Positions 33,927-45,409 are shown, counted from the stretch's first letter. The stretch is DNA of 64,000 nt from Nectonema munidae (GCA_030549495.1 JAUIRK010000953.1:1020001-1084000); one strand, 5' to 3'. Notes: generated by a model from the sequence alone, not told the origin. Numbers and translations are program-made.

Positions 33927-35405
33927 ATGAAATCGCAAAAAAGAGTTCTTAGCAGTCCGGAAGGAGATGAAAATTTGAAAAACAAGCAAAAGCAAAGATT
34001 TAAAAGGCATCGGAGTTTGAGTTTTAGTGAAAAGTTTGATCATTCTAAGAGCAGAAAGAAAAGAAAATCTGAAGACGATCCTAGGAAAAAACCACATTTT
34101 TATTTCGGTGGAAATGAATCAGATCCGTTGAACATCAATTCTCTCATCAGAAAGGACGAGAAAAAGCAAAAGGAATCAATATCTACTAAATTTGATGAAC
34201 CAGTTAAAATTCCATCCTTCTTGCGAGTCGATGATCCACTCAACATTCATCAGCTGAGCAAAGAAGGTTACTTCGAACATAAAAAGAGAAAAGCTAAAAA
34301 CGTTGCGTGTGAATCCGAACAAAAGTATGATCCCATTGTGTCGCCGATATTTCCTAGTCAGAGTCATAAGAAGTATCGAAGAAGAAAAATTATTCAAGCG
34401 AACAAAACGCTAACTTGGCCCGGCCCCACGGCAGAAGGTAGTGAGCGCGTGAAGAGTTCGCGAGTGAAGAAGAGTTATGAATATGGAAATTACAAAAGGT
34501 ATTACAAGTATCGCTTAACCAATTTCAGAGACATCTCCAATGATCCCCGCATCAAACTCCTGCCTCCTGCCATCTTCAATGGCAAAAAAGTCTTGGACAT
34601 CGGTTGCAACGAAGGCCTCATACCCATATACATCGCCAAACACCTAAATGCCTACACAGTCACTGGAATTGACATTGATCCCGAGCTCATTGACCTCGCT
34701 CAGAAGAATGTTGTGAACGCAGTGAACCAAAATAACCGCCTTCCCAAAGTTCACCATGAAGCAATGTACACGCTGAGGAACTTTCCTCTCTTAAGCCTCG
34801 ACCAAGCTAAGCCCACCTTTCCTTACAACATCAAGCTCTTTGTCACCAACTACGTCCTTGAGTGCGAGGAGTTGTTGCATCTGCAATTACCCGAGTATGA
34901 CGTCATCCTTTGCTTGTCTGTGACGAAGTGGATTCACTTGAACTTTGGGGATGAAGGGGTACAGCGTGTCTTCAAGCGCATCTTCAATCAACTCAATAAC
35001 GACGGCATTTTTATTTTGGAGGCGCAAGACTGGAGAAGTTATAAGAAGGCAAAGCAGAAGAAGTTGAAGAATGTTGTTCGTCTGGACACGCTCAATTTCA
35101 GACCTGACCAGTTTCAAGATTTCCTACTCTCTTCTGTTGGCTTTTCTTATGTCAAAAATTTATACCCTACTAACACGAGTGCCGGCTTTAATCGGGTTGT
35201 CCAAGTCTACATAAAATCTCTCAATCCTGAAAAAGTTTTGAGTGAATTGAACTTCCACGATGGAGTCTTCTCAAAATTTAAAGGAAGCGAAGTCGGAAAC
35301 GACCAAAGTTCAACCAGTGTCCACAATTTTTTATCCGATTCCGCTGGTATTTCAACAAAAAATTACTCCCAGCTTGATGGGGTTTGTTTTACACATGAAG
35401 TCTAA
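33927..35405 (+). CDS. MEPCE: 7SK snRNA methylphosphate capping enzyme (BCDIN3 family)
   Basis: A 492-codon intact frame. The first 180 residues are basic and low-complexity, typical of the disordered N-terminus of MEPCE. A Bin3-type methyltransferase domain follows: YGNYKRYYKYR (186-196), SAM motif I VLDIGCNEG (222-230), GIDIDPELI (247-255), NYVLECEELL (308-317) and the family signature LSVTKWIHLNFGDEG (330-344), then FILEAQDWRSY (362-372) and FRPDQFQDFLLSSVGFSYV. The enzyme transfers a methyl group from SAM to the 5' gamma-phosphate of 7SK snRNA and holds the 7SK/P-TEFb complex together in the nucleus. There is no intron. The catalytic half is clearly more GC-rich than the N-terminal half and the surroundings. 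About 60 residues after the domain are not conserved in the family. BCDIN3D is less likely because it lacks the long basic N-terminus. Confidence 0.93.
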   Translation: MKSQKRVLSSPEGDENLKNKQKQRFKRHRSLSFSEKFDHSKSRKKRKSEDDPRKKPHFYFGGNESDPLNINSLIRKDEKKQKESISTKFDEPVKIPSFLRVDDPLNIHQLSKEGYFEHKKRKAKNVACESEQKYDPIVSPIFPSQSHKKYRRRKIIQANKTLTWPGPTAEGSERVKSSRVKKSYEYGNYKRYYKYRLTNFRDISNDPRIKLLPPAIFNGKKVLDIGCNEGLIPIYIAKHLNAYTVTGIDIDPELIDLAQKNVVNAVNQNNRLPKVHHEAMYTLRNFPLLSLDQAKPTFPYNIKLFVTNYVLECEELLHLQLPEYDVILCLSVTKWIHLNFGDEGVQRVFKRIFNQLNNDGIFILEAQDWRSYKKAKQKKLKNVVRLDTLNFRPDQFQDFLLSSVGFSYVKNLYPTNTSAGFNRVVQVYIKSLNPEKVLSELNFHDGVFSKFKGSEVGNDQSSTSVHNFLSDSAGISTKNYSQLDGVCFTHEV

Positions 35406-35424
35406 CAATATTTTTTTATTTAAA

Positions 35425-35430
35425 AATAAA
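35425..35430 (+). promoter_or_regulatory. Probable polyadenylation signal of MEPCE
   Basis: AATAAA lies 20 bp after the MEPCE stop. In such AT-rich DNA the hexamer is common by chance, so position is the main support. Confidence 0.4.
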
Positions 35431-35439
35431 TTGCTAACT

Positions 35440-36520
35440 TTGCGCCTAAGTATATTTGTACTTAATTTTGACTTTTTCTCTTTACGATAGTTTATACTAA
35501 GGCTCTAGTTGGATTCTTTGTCTTGTAGGGGGGGGGGGGGGTATTTTTCAAAATATTTTAGCTTACTTCTCCCTTTTTAAATCTTCTATAAGTTCATGAA
35601 TTCAGTCAAATTGTAGATAGATTAATTAAAATTTTGGGATTATTTTCTGATAACTTTTTTTGTCTTTGCCTTGAGCATTTAAATATGAATGAAGAAGTGT
35701 TAAGATTTTCGATTCTTTCTTTACTCATTGAAGTAATGTACGATGTTATTATTTTTTTCATTCTTGATTCATAAGAGGAAATACTAATTCCCATTGTATA
35801 CGCTCATATGAATAATAATAATCAAAATAAAATATTGATTAATATTAAAATGGGATATATTTAAATTACGTTTTTCAACGATGTACTAACACTTGAATAA
35901 AGTTTTAAAACATCCATTTCAGCAGTATCAGCAAGGTCACATCATTTTTTTTTATATCTAGAAACTCTTTAAAAAGAAATTTTCCGACTACACTTATCAA
36001 TATTGAGCATTTATAAGAGTGGCTTGATTTTATTGATATGCAAAAATTCTCAGTTGCAGGCCGTACTACATGCTTCAAACTTCAGTTACAGTAAAGCTTA
36101 CTTTAACGACCTCCTGCTCAGTTGTAATTCTTCTTAAAAAGCTTGATTGACATTATTCGACTTTGATTAAGGGAACATCTGTTTCATATTTTATTTAGTC
36201 TTTCAAATTAAACATAGAAAAATAAAATACAAAAACAAAAATACTTGCAAACTCTTGCATGGAAGTACTTTTTCAACATGAAAAAGTGATGTAGAAATGC
36301 GCTTCTATCAAGAAACCCAGTTTTTTTATTGCGATGGCATAAATTTCCGTCAAGAAACTTGCAAATTACAAAGTGGATTCAAAGAAGCTGTGTGTTATAT
36401 ATGATTGGGAAGGACTTGCACAATGTGACATATCATAAGTATGATCTATTTATCATAGGAAGTTTCTTGAATCCTTTATTTTCATTATTATATCTGAATC
36501 CTAAGCAATCAGCTTCAAAG
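35440..36520. other. AT-rich DNA with a G-run
   Basis: A run of 14 G occurs at 35528-35541. Nothing else is recognised. Confidence 0.5.
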
Positions 36521-36522
36521 TA

Positions 36523-36620
36523 CGATTTTGCGCCTTCAATTCAATTTTAAATGCGCTTTTAAATATGAATCCACTTAAATCCTTTTTATTTAACTTATGT
36601 ATTTTGAAACTTGACCATGT
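36523..36620 (+). repeat. Duplicated segment (copy 1)
   Basis: About 95 bp beginning TTTTGCGCCTTCAATTCAAT match 37816-37895 with a small gap (copy 2 lacks about 15 bp in the middle), sharing AAATCCTTTTTATTTAA and TTTTGAAACTTGACCA. Confidence 0.8.
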
Positions 36621-37810
36621 TATTTTTTATCAAAAAGATAAACACAACTCTAATCTGTTTAACTGGCCGAAAGTCGGTATATCTAATAAAATTTAGGAGT
36701 TGGATTGATTAACTATTTAAAATAAATTTTGTAAGCATATCGAGTGAGTGCTCCTTCTATTGAGGCAGCTGGAAGAGTAGTTTAGTTATACTTAGAATTT
36801 ATTTCTAGTCAGATATTTCCCTCCAACTTCGCGACGCTACCAATTACATTTAAGTAATGAGTCCACCATCGCTTTATATACATTAGCTGTATAAAGATGG
36901 TAGACCTCGTGGCATCCAAGCTTATAGAAAGTTGTGATATTTTGGTGTAGATGAGTAACTTGAAAATCAAATCTCTATATATTTGAGTTGTATCGGCATC
37001 AAGAGTCCTAAGTATTACTGTAATGTTCGAAAAATTGTTAGAATATTTAAATTAAATCTTTTATTTTTAAGACATATAAATTGCTACTTAGTTTTAATAA
37101 ACTCTCAATTCTCATTCTGATATAAAAGATTTTTAATTCAACAGTGAACTTTTTGTAGTTGAAGAAATAAACGTATAAAGAGAGATACTTATTACAACTA
37201 TAGCTTAAAATGAATTCTTATTTGCATCCTTATCGATGAGATTTTTTTATTTTTGTTAATTTCTCTCCTTAAGTTGGGTTCGAAGGAAAATATGCGACTT
37301 CTACTAATCCAACTGCGTCTCCAATTAAATAAAATTTTTAAATATTTTAAAAGATCTCTTGCTCCCCCTTCAACTAAAGAAAGGCCACAACTTCCATCCT
37401 TTTAAAATGTCGGACTCTTCTGCAACCCTGGTAATTTAAATATTCCTACATACACGGAAATATACGTAATGTGTTTCCTAGTATAAGTTGCATTATTATC
37501 AAGCATCATAGAATATATTATTTTCAAATAAACTCATCATGCCTGATCATCAATTGATCCAGATTGGATATCATCATTAATCATACACTGTATTACTATT
37601 ATTAAATGTGCTAATCAGATAAAGATTATATTCATCGTATCAAATGTATTTAGAAATTCCTATAGACCCCTATAATATTAATAGGAAAGGAAGCTGCTTG
37701 TTACAATCATATAAATGTGCATTCTTTGCTCAAAATAATAATAATTGTATTAGAGTCGCAGAATTTAAAAGGTTTTTCAAGTGTTTGCAGTCGGTGTCCG
37801 ATTTTCTTAA
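36621..37810. other. AT-rich DNA, nothing identified
   Basis: No convincing gene or repeat. Confidence 0.5.
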
Positions 37811-37814
37811 GTAT

Positions 37815-37895
37815 TTATTTTGCGCCTTCAATTCAATTTTAAATACGCTTAAATCCTTTTTATTTAAGTTATGAATTTTGAAACTTGACCACGTT
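37815..37895 (+). repeat. Duplicated segment (copy 2)
   Basis: Partner of 36523-36620, in direct orientation 1.3 kb away. No coding sequence. It may mark the shared end of two copies of an unrecognised repeat. Confidence 0.8.
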
Positions 37896-37899
37896 CTTG

Positions 37900-38380
37900 A
37901 GTACTTTGCCTCCTACTCGCGAGCACTGATTATATTAGAGGCGTGAATTAAGGGACTAATTATTCAGTGAAAATTTGATACAAGATAACGAAGATTTATT
38001 ACAGATTCCACGGTCAATGCATTCAAAATTAAATGAATAGATAGCTAATAACGCGAATACAACGAACGTCACCTGCAGGAGGTGGCACTTTTTATTTCAC
38101 CAATTGGGAGTATAAACATTTTTTTTATTCAAAGAATACATGATTCTATGTTTTGAGGACATCATGAAAGTCATTCAATCCAAACACATAATTTTTTTTT
38201 GAAAGTATATAGAATAAGCATTTTTTGCACACGCCTTTTATAACATCAATTTATTTCGACATAAATACATACAACAATACAATTCTTATTATAAACGCAC
38301 AAAAGATGGATTGGATTGTTGCACTGAAGCAGCATAATTTTGTTCACTCATTAGAAGCACAGGTTATCAATGATTAAAAT
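37900..38380. other. AT-rich DNA, nothing identified
   Basis: Spacer before piggyBac relic 2. Confidence 0.5.
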
Positions 38381-38384
38381 CACG

Positions 38385-40236
38385 GCTGTCATCCTTAGGC
38401 GACACTGGGATTTTCATCGAGTTTTTTACAAGCTTGATTTTTTCATTGTTTTCTCGAGTATTTCCCTTGTTGTTTTTTCCAAGTTTTGTTTTTGATTCAA
38501 TGTCTAATTTGGAGGAAATTTATCTAAAATTGAAAGAAAAGAAGCGGGTATGTCTTGAATCTGTAGTAATGGCAAGTGATATTTCTGAGGAACTTTGTGC
38601 TGAAGGTAGGGAAGTAAGTATATTTATTTCTCTACCGAATGACAATGAAGATACGGAGGAAGATTCAGGAGAAGATGAATGCGAAGAAAGCCAAAGTATT
38701 GACAAATATTCCAAGAGAATGCTGGAAGCGGAGGCTGAAGTTGTGTTCCGTGCAAATACTGAAAATGATTTCAGTGAATCAACAAGCCAAAATATAAAAA
38801 AAGGCATACAAATGGCATGAAAAAGAGTTTATTATTAACAAGTTTCATGGATAATAATAGTTTTGAAGACACTTGTGAAGATGCTTTGTCGTGTATTGAA
38901 GCTGCTGAAGTATTTTTTTTCTCAGAAGATATTCTGAACGAAATTAAGTTCAGTACAAAGTATGCACGAAAGAAATTAGATTTTAGTTTCAACCTTTCAC
39001 ATTTTTTTCCAATTATATTGCTCAGTGGATACGTTAACTGTAGAAGACGTAACATGTATTGGGAACTTGCAACTGACACACACAATATAGCCACCACAAG
39101 TGATGTCTAGAAACAGATTCAATGAAATATTCAAGTATATTTACTTTTATGATCCTGATCTGAGTGATCTAAACGATAAATGCACGAAAATACGCCCAAT
39201 TATTGAAATGTTTAATAAAAAATTCATTGAAAATCGTCCAAACGTAAAAGAAGTTGACGTTGACGAAGCAATGGTGTCGTACTTTGGAAAGTATGGATAT
39301 CAAATAAAACAGGCAATGCGTCACAAACCTATCAGGTTTGGATATAAGGTATGGTGCATGAACTCTTCTGACGAATATCTTATCACTTTCAAAATTTCCC
39401 AAGGTTCAAATCAGCAAAGTAACGTTTATAAAAAAAAATTGTTGTAGGAGCTGGAACGGTTCTTGAACTTTTAAACAGACTTCCAAAAGACCAGACGTAC
39501 CATATATACTTAGATAATTATTATTTTACATCTTTGAAGCTTTTTGAAGAATTATCTTTGCGAAGCTTTTTTGTAACAGGCACTTTTCGTTGTGATAGAC
39601 TTGCGAATTGTCCCACGAAGACAATGAAAAAAGCTCAAAGAGGAGATTTCCAATGCCAAACTGCGTTGGCGTTAATCCTTTAGAGAAAAAAAGACGTTGG
39701 AGCCAAAGAGATAGAAAAGTGATAGATATTAACGTTCCAGCTGCTATATTATGCATCAACTATAATAATAATAGAGGCATGGGTGGAACAGATTTGCAAA
39801 ATCATGCATTATCCTGTAATCGTCCCAGCATTAGATCTAAAAATGGTGGTTTCCTTTAGCTATTTTTTGATCCAATCTTCTATATCTAACTCTAATTAAG
39901 GAAGTTTTCTTTGTTTTACTAGAACAGTAGTTTAAACATACCTTCAATGCTTTGGAAAAAGCTTCAAGATTCAAAAGAAAGAACGGTTACCTTTCAACAA
40001 AAAAATTGTGAAAGAAATCAAAAATGATCAGATAGGTCATTTTATTGTCTGTCAGTAAAGAAAAAAAACAAGATGTGCTTACTGCCATGTTCAACGCGCA
40101 AAGCATAAATGTGTTAGGTGTAACATTGCCTTGCATTTAAAATGTTTCACTGCTTCTCACAATTGATAAAATTGCATTTTTTTTAAATAAATTTTTTCCT
40201 TTTTTCATTCCCAGTGTCATCTATAGGTGACAATCC
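38385..40236 (+). mobile_element. piggyBac-type transposon relic 2, with inverted repeats
   Basis: The transposase can be followed along the plus strand from MSNLEEIYLKLKEKKR (38500), an acidic stretch, ILLSGYVNCRRRNMYW (39018-39066), MSRNRFNEIFKYIYF (39103) and CTKIRPIIEMFNKKF. VDVDEAMVSYFGKYG follows with the first catalytic Asp (about 39258), then HKPIRFGYKVW, YLDNYYFTS (about 39508), NRGMGGTDLQN (about 39770) and a C-terminal Cys-rich motif CAYCHVQRAKHKCVRCN (about 40079-40130). Stops and frame changes interrupt it, so it is inactive. TGTCATCCTTAGGCGACACT at 38388 and, reversed, TGTCACCTATAGATGACACT at about 40230 form a matching inverted pair around the coding part. TTAA duplications were not confirmed. 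It is clearly a different lineage from relic 1. Confidence 0.85.
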
Positions 40237-40412
40237 ATATTTGGATCCAAATCAATTTTTTTTACTCCATTTGGGATTTTATGTTATTTTCTAACATTTT
40301 TAAGTTGTTATAACAAAAATTCAGCATAATTATCTTTCTAAAAAAATTTGGTTAGGGTTAGGGTTCCAGTGTAACAATCTTCAATTTTAACATTTCTTTT
40401 CCCTGCTAGAAA

Positions 40413-40520
40413 ATGGCGCCTTTTGCTTTAGAGAGCAGCTTTGTTGTGGATATGCCCAGCCCACTCATATCAGAGAGTATTACAAACATGTTTAACTTGG
40501 ATGCCAGCATTGAGCATAAG
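40413..40520 (+). CDS. Putative coding exon of an unidentified gene
   Basis: A 36-codon block starts at an ATG four bases after a good acceptor (TTTCTTTTCCCTGCTAG, ending 40409) and ends exactly in phase 0 before GTATTT (40521). It encodes MAPFALESSFVVDMPSPLIS followed by ESITNMFNLDASIEHK and is markedly more GC-rich than its surroundings. These features together support a real first coding exon with a non-coding exon upstream. The family is not recognised. EMC10 starts only 246 bp downstream on the same strand, so either EMC10 sits in an intron of this gene or the exon is an old remnant. Confidence 0.45.
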
Positions 40521-40766
40521 GTATTTCCCATACCTATAACTACACCTGTTAAAAACAGAAATGAAAGCTTTTAAGTAGAAGTAGCATTTGTAGTAAATTA
40601 ACTGATTTTACATTAACATTTTATGATCACTATATGATGATGATATTAATGGTTGGAAAGGTAACAGAAGAGAAGAAAAATTGTGATATTCAACGCATAA
40701 CTATATATATATTTAATAATACAAACGAAAACTGTTTATTTAGATAGAATAAGTCTTCAAAATTTG

Positions 40767-41465
40767 ATGTCGAATTATTTAGTTTTAACTGTATTCCTGC
40801 TTTCCTTGATTCCATGTTTTGCTTGCAACCAATTCATATATCCAATCTATCTCAATTACAAACTTGGCGAGCATACAAACAATCAATTTGTACCGTTCGG
40901 TCATGTAAAATCAGAAAGTGCATCGCCACATCGCCCAGTATTTATCCAGCAGGCTAGTGCTTTGGATAAAGGATTCCTCAAATCTTTGATCCAGTGTCAT
41001 GATCAACATTCCCTCTTTTTTATCTCCGCCAACTCAAATAATGCATCTAAACAAGAGTTCAAGATTTTTTCGTTTTCAAAGCCATGCCTATTGTTGGAGT
41101 CTGACTTCCAAGTTCTCCTATCCTTTCACTTCTCCCCCCAACTCAGCAGTGTTAGCATTCTGTCGTCTTCTCTCAGGTGCAAGAGATCTTCCTATCAATA
41201 CCTGCTAGAAAGTAAAAAGGCCTTTGCTAGCAAGTTGAACGTGAGCGTTATGATCACGGAAACGACGGCTGGCCCAACACCGGACACTCAATCCTGGCTT
41301 CTCAAGATGAAGAATGACAAGGTTGAGAAGGAGAAGAGTGCGAAGGAAGACAAGAAATCATTTTTCGAGAAGTACTGGTTGTGGATCATGTTAGCGCTCG
41401 TCTTCTACATCTTGCTCAGGTTAGGAGGACACGATGGGGAAGAAGAAGGCGCCTCTTCTCATTGA
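40767..41465 (+). CDS. EMC10: ER membrane protein complex subunit 10
   Basis: An intact 232-codon frame. The ATG at 40767 starts a clear signal peptide (SNYLVLTVFLLSLIPCFA, residues 2-19). A lumenal beta-rich domain follows. The best family match is the C-terminal part: TETTAGPTPDTQSWLLKM (164-181), a charged KVEKEKSAKEDK stretch, SFFEKYW (198-204), one membrane segment (203-219, WLWIMLALVFYILLRL) and a short acidic tail, as in EMC10 of other animals (PTPDT, FFAKYW, membrane span). EMC10 is a lumenal-side subunit of the EMC, which inserts and folds membrane proteins. There is no intron. A polyadenylation-like AATAAA lies at 41603-41608. Confidence 0.88.
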   Translation: MSNYLVLTVFLLSLIPCFACNQFIYPIYLNYKLGEHTNNQFVPFGHVKSESASPHRPVFIQQASALDKGFLKSLIQCHDQHSLFFISANSNNASKQEFKIFSFSKPCLLLESDFQVLLSFHFSPQLSSVSILSSSLRCKRSSYQYLLESKKAFASKLNVSVMITETTAGPTPDTQSWLLKMKNDKVEKEKSAKEDKKSFFEKYWLWIMLALVFYILLRLGGHDGEEEGASSH

Positions 41466-41650
41466 ACATGCACGCGCACCCCACTCCAGCCTCATTTTCT
41501 CATCAAAATGCCCCAACAAAGATAAGCGTGTGATTCAAGACTCTTATTTGTGTACAAATATTTGTGAAGTCAACAACATTCTCCGTCATTTACATGTGGA
41601 ATAATAAAATGCTTAAATAAAGGGAGACCTATTAAATCCTTCAGTTATAT

Positions 41651-42042
41651 CAATGGTCTCCAATATAATGGGGACGAAGGCATAAAATTAATTACATTGT
41701 TTAGCCGTTAGCATCTAAAAAATATCATCTTAAAGAAAGCGATTAACCGAGAAGGTATAAATTAAAAATCAAAAGTGAATAAAGGCACCATATTATGAAA
41801 TGAAACAAGACGATTACGCGTGTTCTGCCTGACAAGGCAAATGTACATTTTGGCCAAGTTGTACACAAATACATAAAACAAAATTTACCCTAAAATCTTT
41901 TGAACTTTCAATCAATTTTAGTCTTTTTCTTTCATGAAATGCCACGATTAAGAATTTTTTCTGGTTTACTAGTGGAGCATCAAAATTTGTGATGAAGTTG
42001 AAATAGGGCTACTTTTCGATGGAAGAAGGTTGGGAACCACTG
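41651..42042. mobile_element. 392-bp hAT-type MITE
   Basis: The left end CAATGGTCTCCAATAT and the reverse complement of the right end CAGTGGTTCCCAACCT are matching inverted repeats of the Charlie/Ac hAT type. The flanks AGTTATAT (41643-41650) and CGTTATAG (42043-42050) agree at six of eight positions, as expected for an old 8-bp duplication. No coding interior. It lies about 185 bp after the EMC10 stop. Confidence 0.65.
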
Positions 42043-42050
42043 CGTTATAG

Positions 42051-43675
42051 AGACACGTATGTATATGCATTACATTCGAATTGTTAATTCCTTTTATTGA
42101 TTAGCGCTAAAATGTTTTTTTGCACCATTTTTCCTTCTACAAAGTTTTTTTATGGTAAAAAATATGGAATTTAACTATATTTGTATTATCAAGTAAGTCA
42201 TAGATGCTTAAGCGGTAAAATAGTTTGTCTTAAGGATACTTAAAAATTTCTTTATGTATGGAGAAAAGCTTATTTCCGATAACCAATTTTCATCCTGATT
42301 TAAAAAACTAACAAGAAATCTTATAGTCTTGGGTGGATAACTTTAATTCTATGGTGACATTATAGTTTATTATAAGACACGTCACAAAATATATATATAT
42401 ATATATCGAATACGAGTGCAGGTTCATTGCTAGAAATAAGACAAAACTTTTAAAATCGATGAATTTAATAGTATCAAGCGTTTCTCATAATTAAACACAG
42501 AAATGTGATGTAATTGCATGATCTGAAACGTGGCATTAATTTTGTAAGGAAAATGGTGTAAATAAAACAACGCATTATAGTAAGACTTTTCCAATGGGGA
42601 GGGAGAAATTTTTGCGTGGGGTGCCACTGGAACTTTTAACTTGGGGCAATTCCTAAAAATATTTTAATAGAACTTCTTAATTAAAAATAAAAAGTAATAT
42701 AACATGGTTCCTAGATTATTGCTACCAATCTCTTCTGTTGGAGTCTGCCGGTTTGTGATCTAGAATTCCTCCCTCCGCCGAAAATTCTACTCAAGGATTT
42801 ATTAAAAAATGGAGAAAGCACATGTTGTGAGTAATTGTAAGTAAATAAAGATTTTATTGTATATATAGAATAATGAGAATAGAAAGGTTAGTAGCATTTG
42901 AGTGATTTTATAAAATCAGTTATATTTTCTGCTAAAATTACTTCTTCACGCTTTTGTGATACAAACAAGCTCACTAAATTAAAAAAAACTGGACCGTGTC
43001 ATCATACCTTTGGATTTATTGTGTATCACACTACACCTAGAATACAGAAGGAAGTCAAGGTGCTTGGCAAAAAAGATTTATATCAAGTTTGCGACTATAG
43101 GATATTCGTTCAGTTGTAGAATCATTAATTTATCATAGTATTTACAGTTTACATTCCAACCATTAGATTCCCAAGGATCGATCCATGTGTAATTCTTTTA
43201 GTAATTTTAATGTACTTTTTTTTATTATGAAATCTAGGTAAGAGAAAATCATTAAAAAAAAAGCTTTATCAAAACTGTAATAACTTAACTTACAAAAATT
43301 CAGGAAATCATATCGAATCAAAATCTTTTTCATGCTTTAAAGATAGCTATTGTTTTCATTACATTATCAAACAACTTATTTATAAATCTGATAATTTTAG
43401 ATCAACTAAATTAGTTATTGAATGAAATCTTCTGTAAAAAAGGATCCATCAAACTTTAATTAAAAAGATTATTGAAATTTTGATGTATCAGACCAACATG
43501 GTTGATTTTTGGAGACGAGGAAAATAGCCAATACGTTTCGGAAGAATTAAAAGAAAACATTAAGTACAAAATCAATAAATAATATGTTAACGTTTTAAAA
43601 CCATTTAAGGCATTAAATTCCATTGTTTTTTTAAAGACACATATGACTTTAAGTACTTTGATATAAAAAATATAC
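42051..43675. other. AT-rich DNA, nothing identified
   Basis: About 1.6 kb with a short TA microsatellite at 42391-42406. An open stretch at 42898-43119 has no recognisable domain. Confidence 0.5.
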
Positions 43676-43960
43676 AAATATAATTTTTTTTTCATCATCT
43701 AAAGGGCGATGATTTGCTTTGTATTAAGGGGAAGGATTGCTTTCTATTATTAAGGATTTAAAACTATTGAAAAGACATAAAGATAAAAGAAATGACCTAA
43801 TGTCTATTTTTCTTGGGATCTAATGGGTTTGTTTATCATTTGAGTTCAATCATCACATTTTAAGACATAAGAGTACTGCCATCATACCTATCGTGAAATT
43901 GTAATATGATTTATCATTTGAGATGTTTTTCAAATAAATATTTCATTTTTAGTACTTAGA
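43676..43960 (+). repeat. Segment also present in shortened form at 45916-46050
   Basis: The beginning (CATCATCTAAAGGGCGATGA, 43693) and the end (TTTTTCAAATAAATATTTCA, 43926) recur in the same order at 45940 and 46021, but about 150 bp of the middle is missing there. Confidence 0.8.
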
Positions 43961-44526
43961 AGCATTTGGCTAATTTCACGCAACGGTTAACCTCAACACT
44001 TAAATTTAATTGTACTATCATAGCAACAATTAGTGTCAGCATAAAGCTAAAAGTGTGATTTTTTCAAACATTTATTTATTTTTAATTTTTCCAGGTTTAA
44101 ACACGTTTATGTGTAAGAACAATTAATAAAATGTAATGTTGACAAAAATAATTGATTTTCATTATTCTTTCTAAGCAACTGAGAACAAACAATTTAAGTA
44201 ACTTTGTACACTATTGATAACTAAATTGTTTATATCTATCAACTATGTGAATAAATTCTTCTTTTTATACTTCATCATGCTTCATTTATCAATTAATTAA
44301 CAAATCCTAAAAATATTACATTGTTACTGAAAATTTTTAGTTTGAAAACTTTTTGACTTCTTAATTTCAAAAGATCAGATTTCTTGTAATTTCAAATTAA
44401 CACTGGATGCAAGAGGATAGGGAAATAATGGTCGTGAAAGAAGCTGCATGTGCGTCTAATCGTGCATTTCCTTACGTGATCGAAGAAAAGCCAGAGTTTG
44501 AGGCAAATGGAACACTTGATATGGAT

Positions 44527-44848
44527 GGGGGGGGGGGGCACAATTTAAAAACATAAAAAATTTGAGCAACATGATTTATACTTTCTTGATTCTTTCATTT
44601 TAGAAATTTTCGAAAACTGATATTGCATAAGGTGCATGGGGGCATTTTTTTTGACTTTTTGTAGTATCTTTTAGTTTTCTTCAATTCTTCTTTTATATTT
44701 CCTCCTTAAAATTTTTTTTGCTCTTGAATTTTGTGGTTTTTATCTTTTTTTGTAGAACCTGGATAAATTTTTATTACTTCCTGACTATCATTTGTAAATT
44801 TAATCGATCTGCTACAGGCCCTACACTTGGTATATCCGGCACTGCTGA
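44527..44848 (-). repeat. hAT MITE relative
   Basis: GGGGCACAATTTAAAAACAT to TTCTTGATTCTTTCATTTTA and the G-rich TGCATGGGGGCA match the MITE at 59757-59900. The other end reads TATATCCGGCACTG (about 44835-44848), a variant of the GTAGCTA..CACTG terminus. The interior differs, so this is a longer relative inserted at about the same place in the host repeat. Confidence 0.55.
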
Positions 44849-45297
44849 GGAGAAGAGAGCAGAATGAGATAGGAGAGCTAACAAGAGAAGAAAAACAGAG
44901 AAGGAGACAGAAAGAGAAATAGAATCACTGTGACAGAAGATGAGAAAATCAAGGGGATCATCAACATGTGTTTGCTCAAAAATACTACAAGGAAACAAAA
45001 CATTGCTTACTTATTGTGTGCATATTGAAACAATGGATTATTATTATATAGCGCTCTCACATGGTTTGTAAAATATTTTTGATAGGAATTTCAGAGCAGC
45101 TTGGCATGATGTTTGACTCCAAAGTCTGCATTCCCTCTTTTATTCTCTCTTACGTTATCATGTATTCGAATGATCATTACATCTTATAATGCGATCATAA
45201 TACATGTTTTATAAACAAGCAGCAACTCTTATTTATAGAAAATTATTGGGGGGGGGGGGGGGTGAAGGTCATTTTCGCCCCCGGATGTGCGCCCCTG
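44849..45297 (+). mobile_element. Terminal fragment of the 3.26-kb hAT-like element
   Basis: Aligns with 59955-60396 in the same orientation: GAATGAGATAGGA, GGAGACAGAAAGAGAAATAG, CATCAACATGTGTTTGCTCA, TAGGAATTTCA, and the end CCGGATGTGCGCCCCTG at 45281-45297. A run of G sits near 45248-45262 where the other copy has a run of C at 60355-60372. The rest of the element is missing. Confidence 0.75.
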
Positions 45298-45409
45298 CGC
45301 TCTATCTAACGTAGCTGTTTATTTTATGTTTACATAAAGAAAAGTATTAGCTAGCATTCATTCTATTCGAGTTTTGATTAATTTACTTATTCTAAAATTT
45401 TTTGAAGAG

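Noticed and set aside
40348-40366. TTAGGG-like telomere repeats (GGTTAGGGTTAGGGTTCC)
   Set aside because: Only about two and a half units, interstitial, and arthropods mostly use TTAGG; it lies next to an exon acceptor and is most likely chance.
42898-43119. A possible small gene (73 codons)
   Set aside because: No domain, no splice signals and no conservation evidence; adjacent sequence is featureless.
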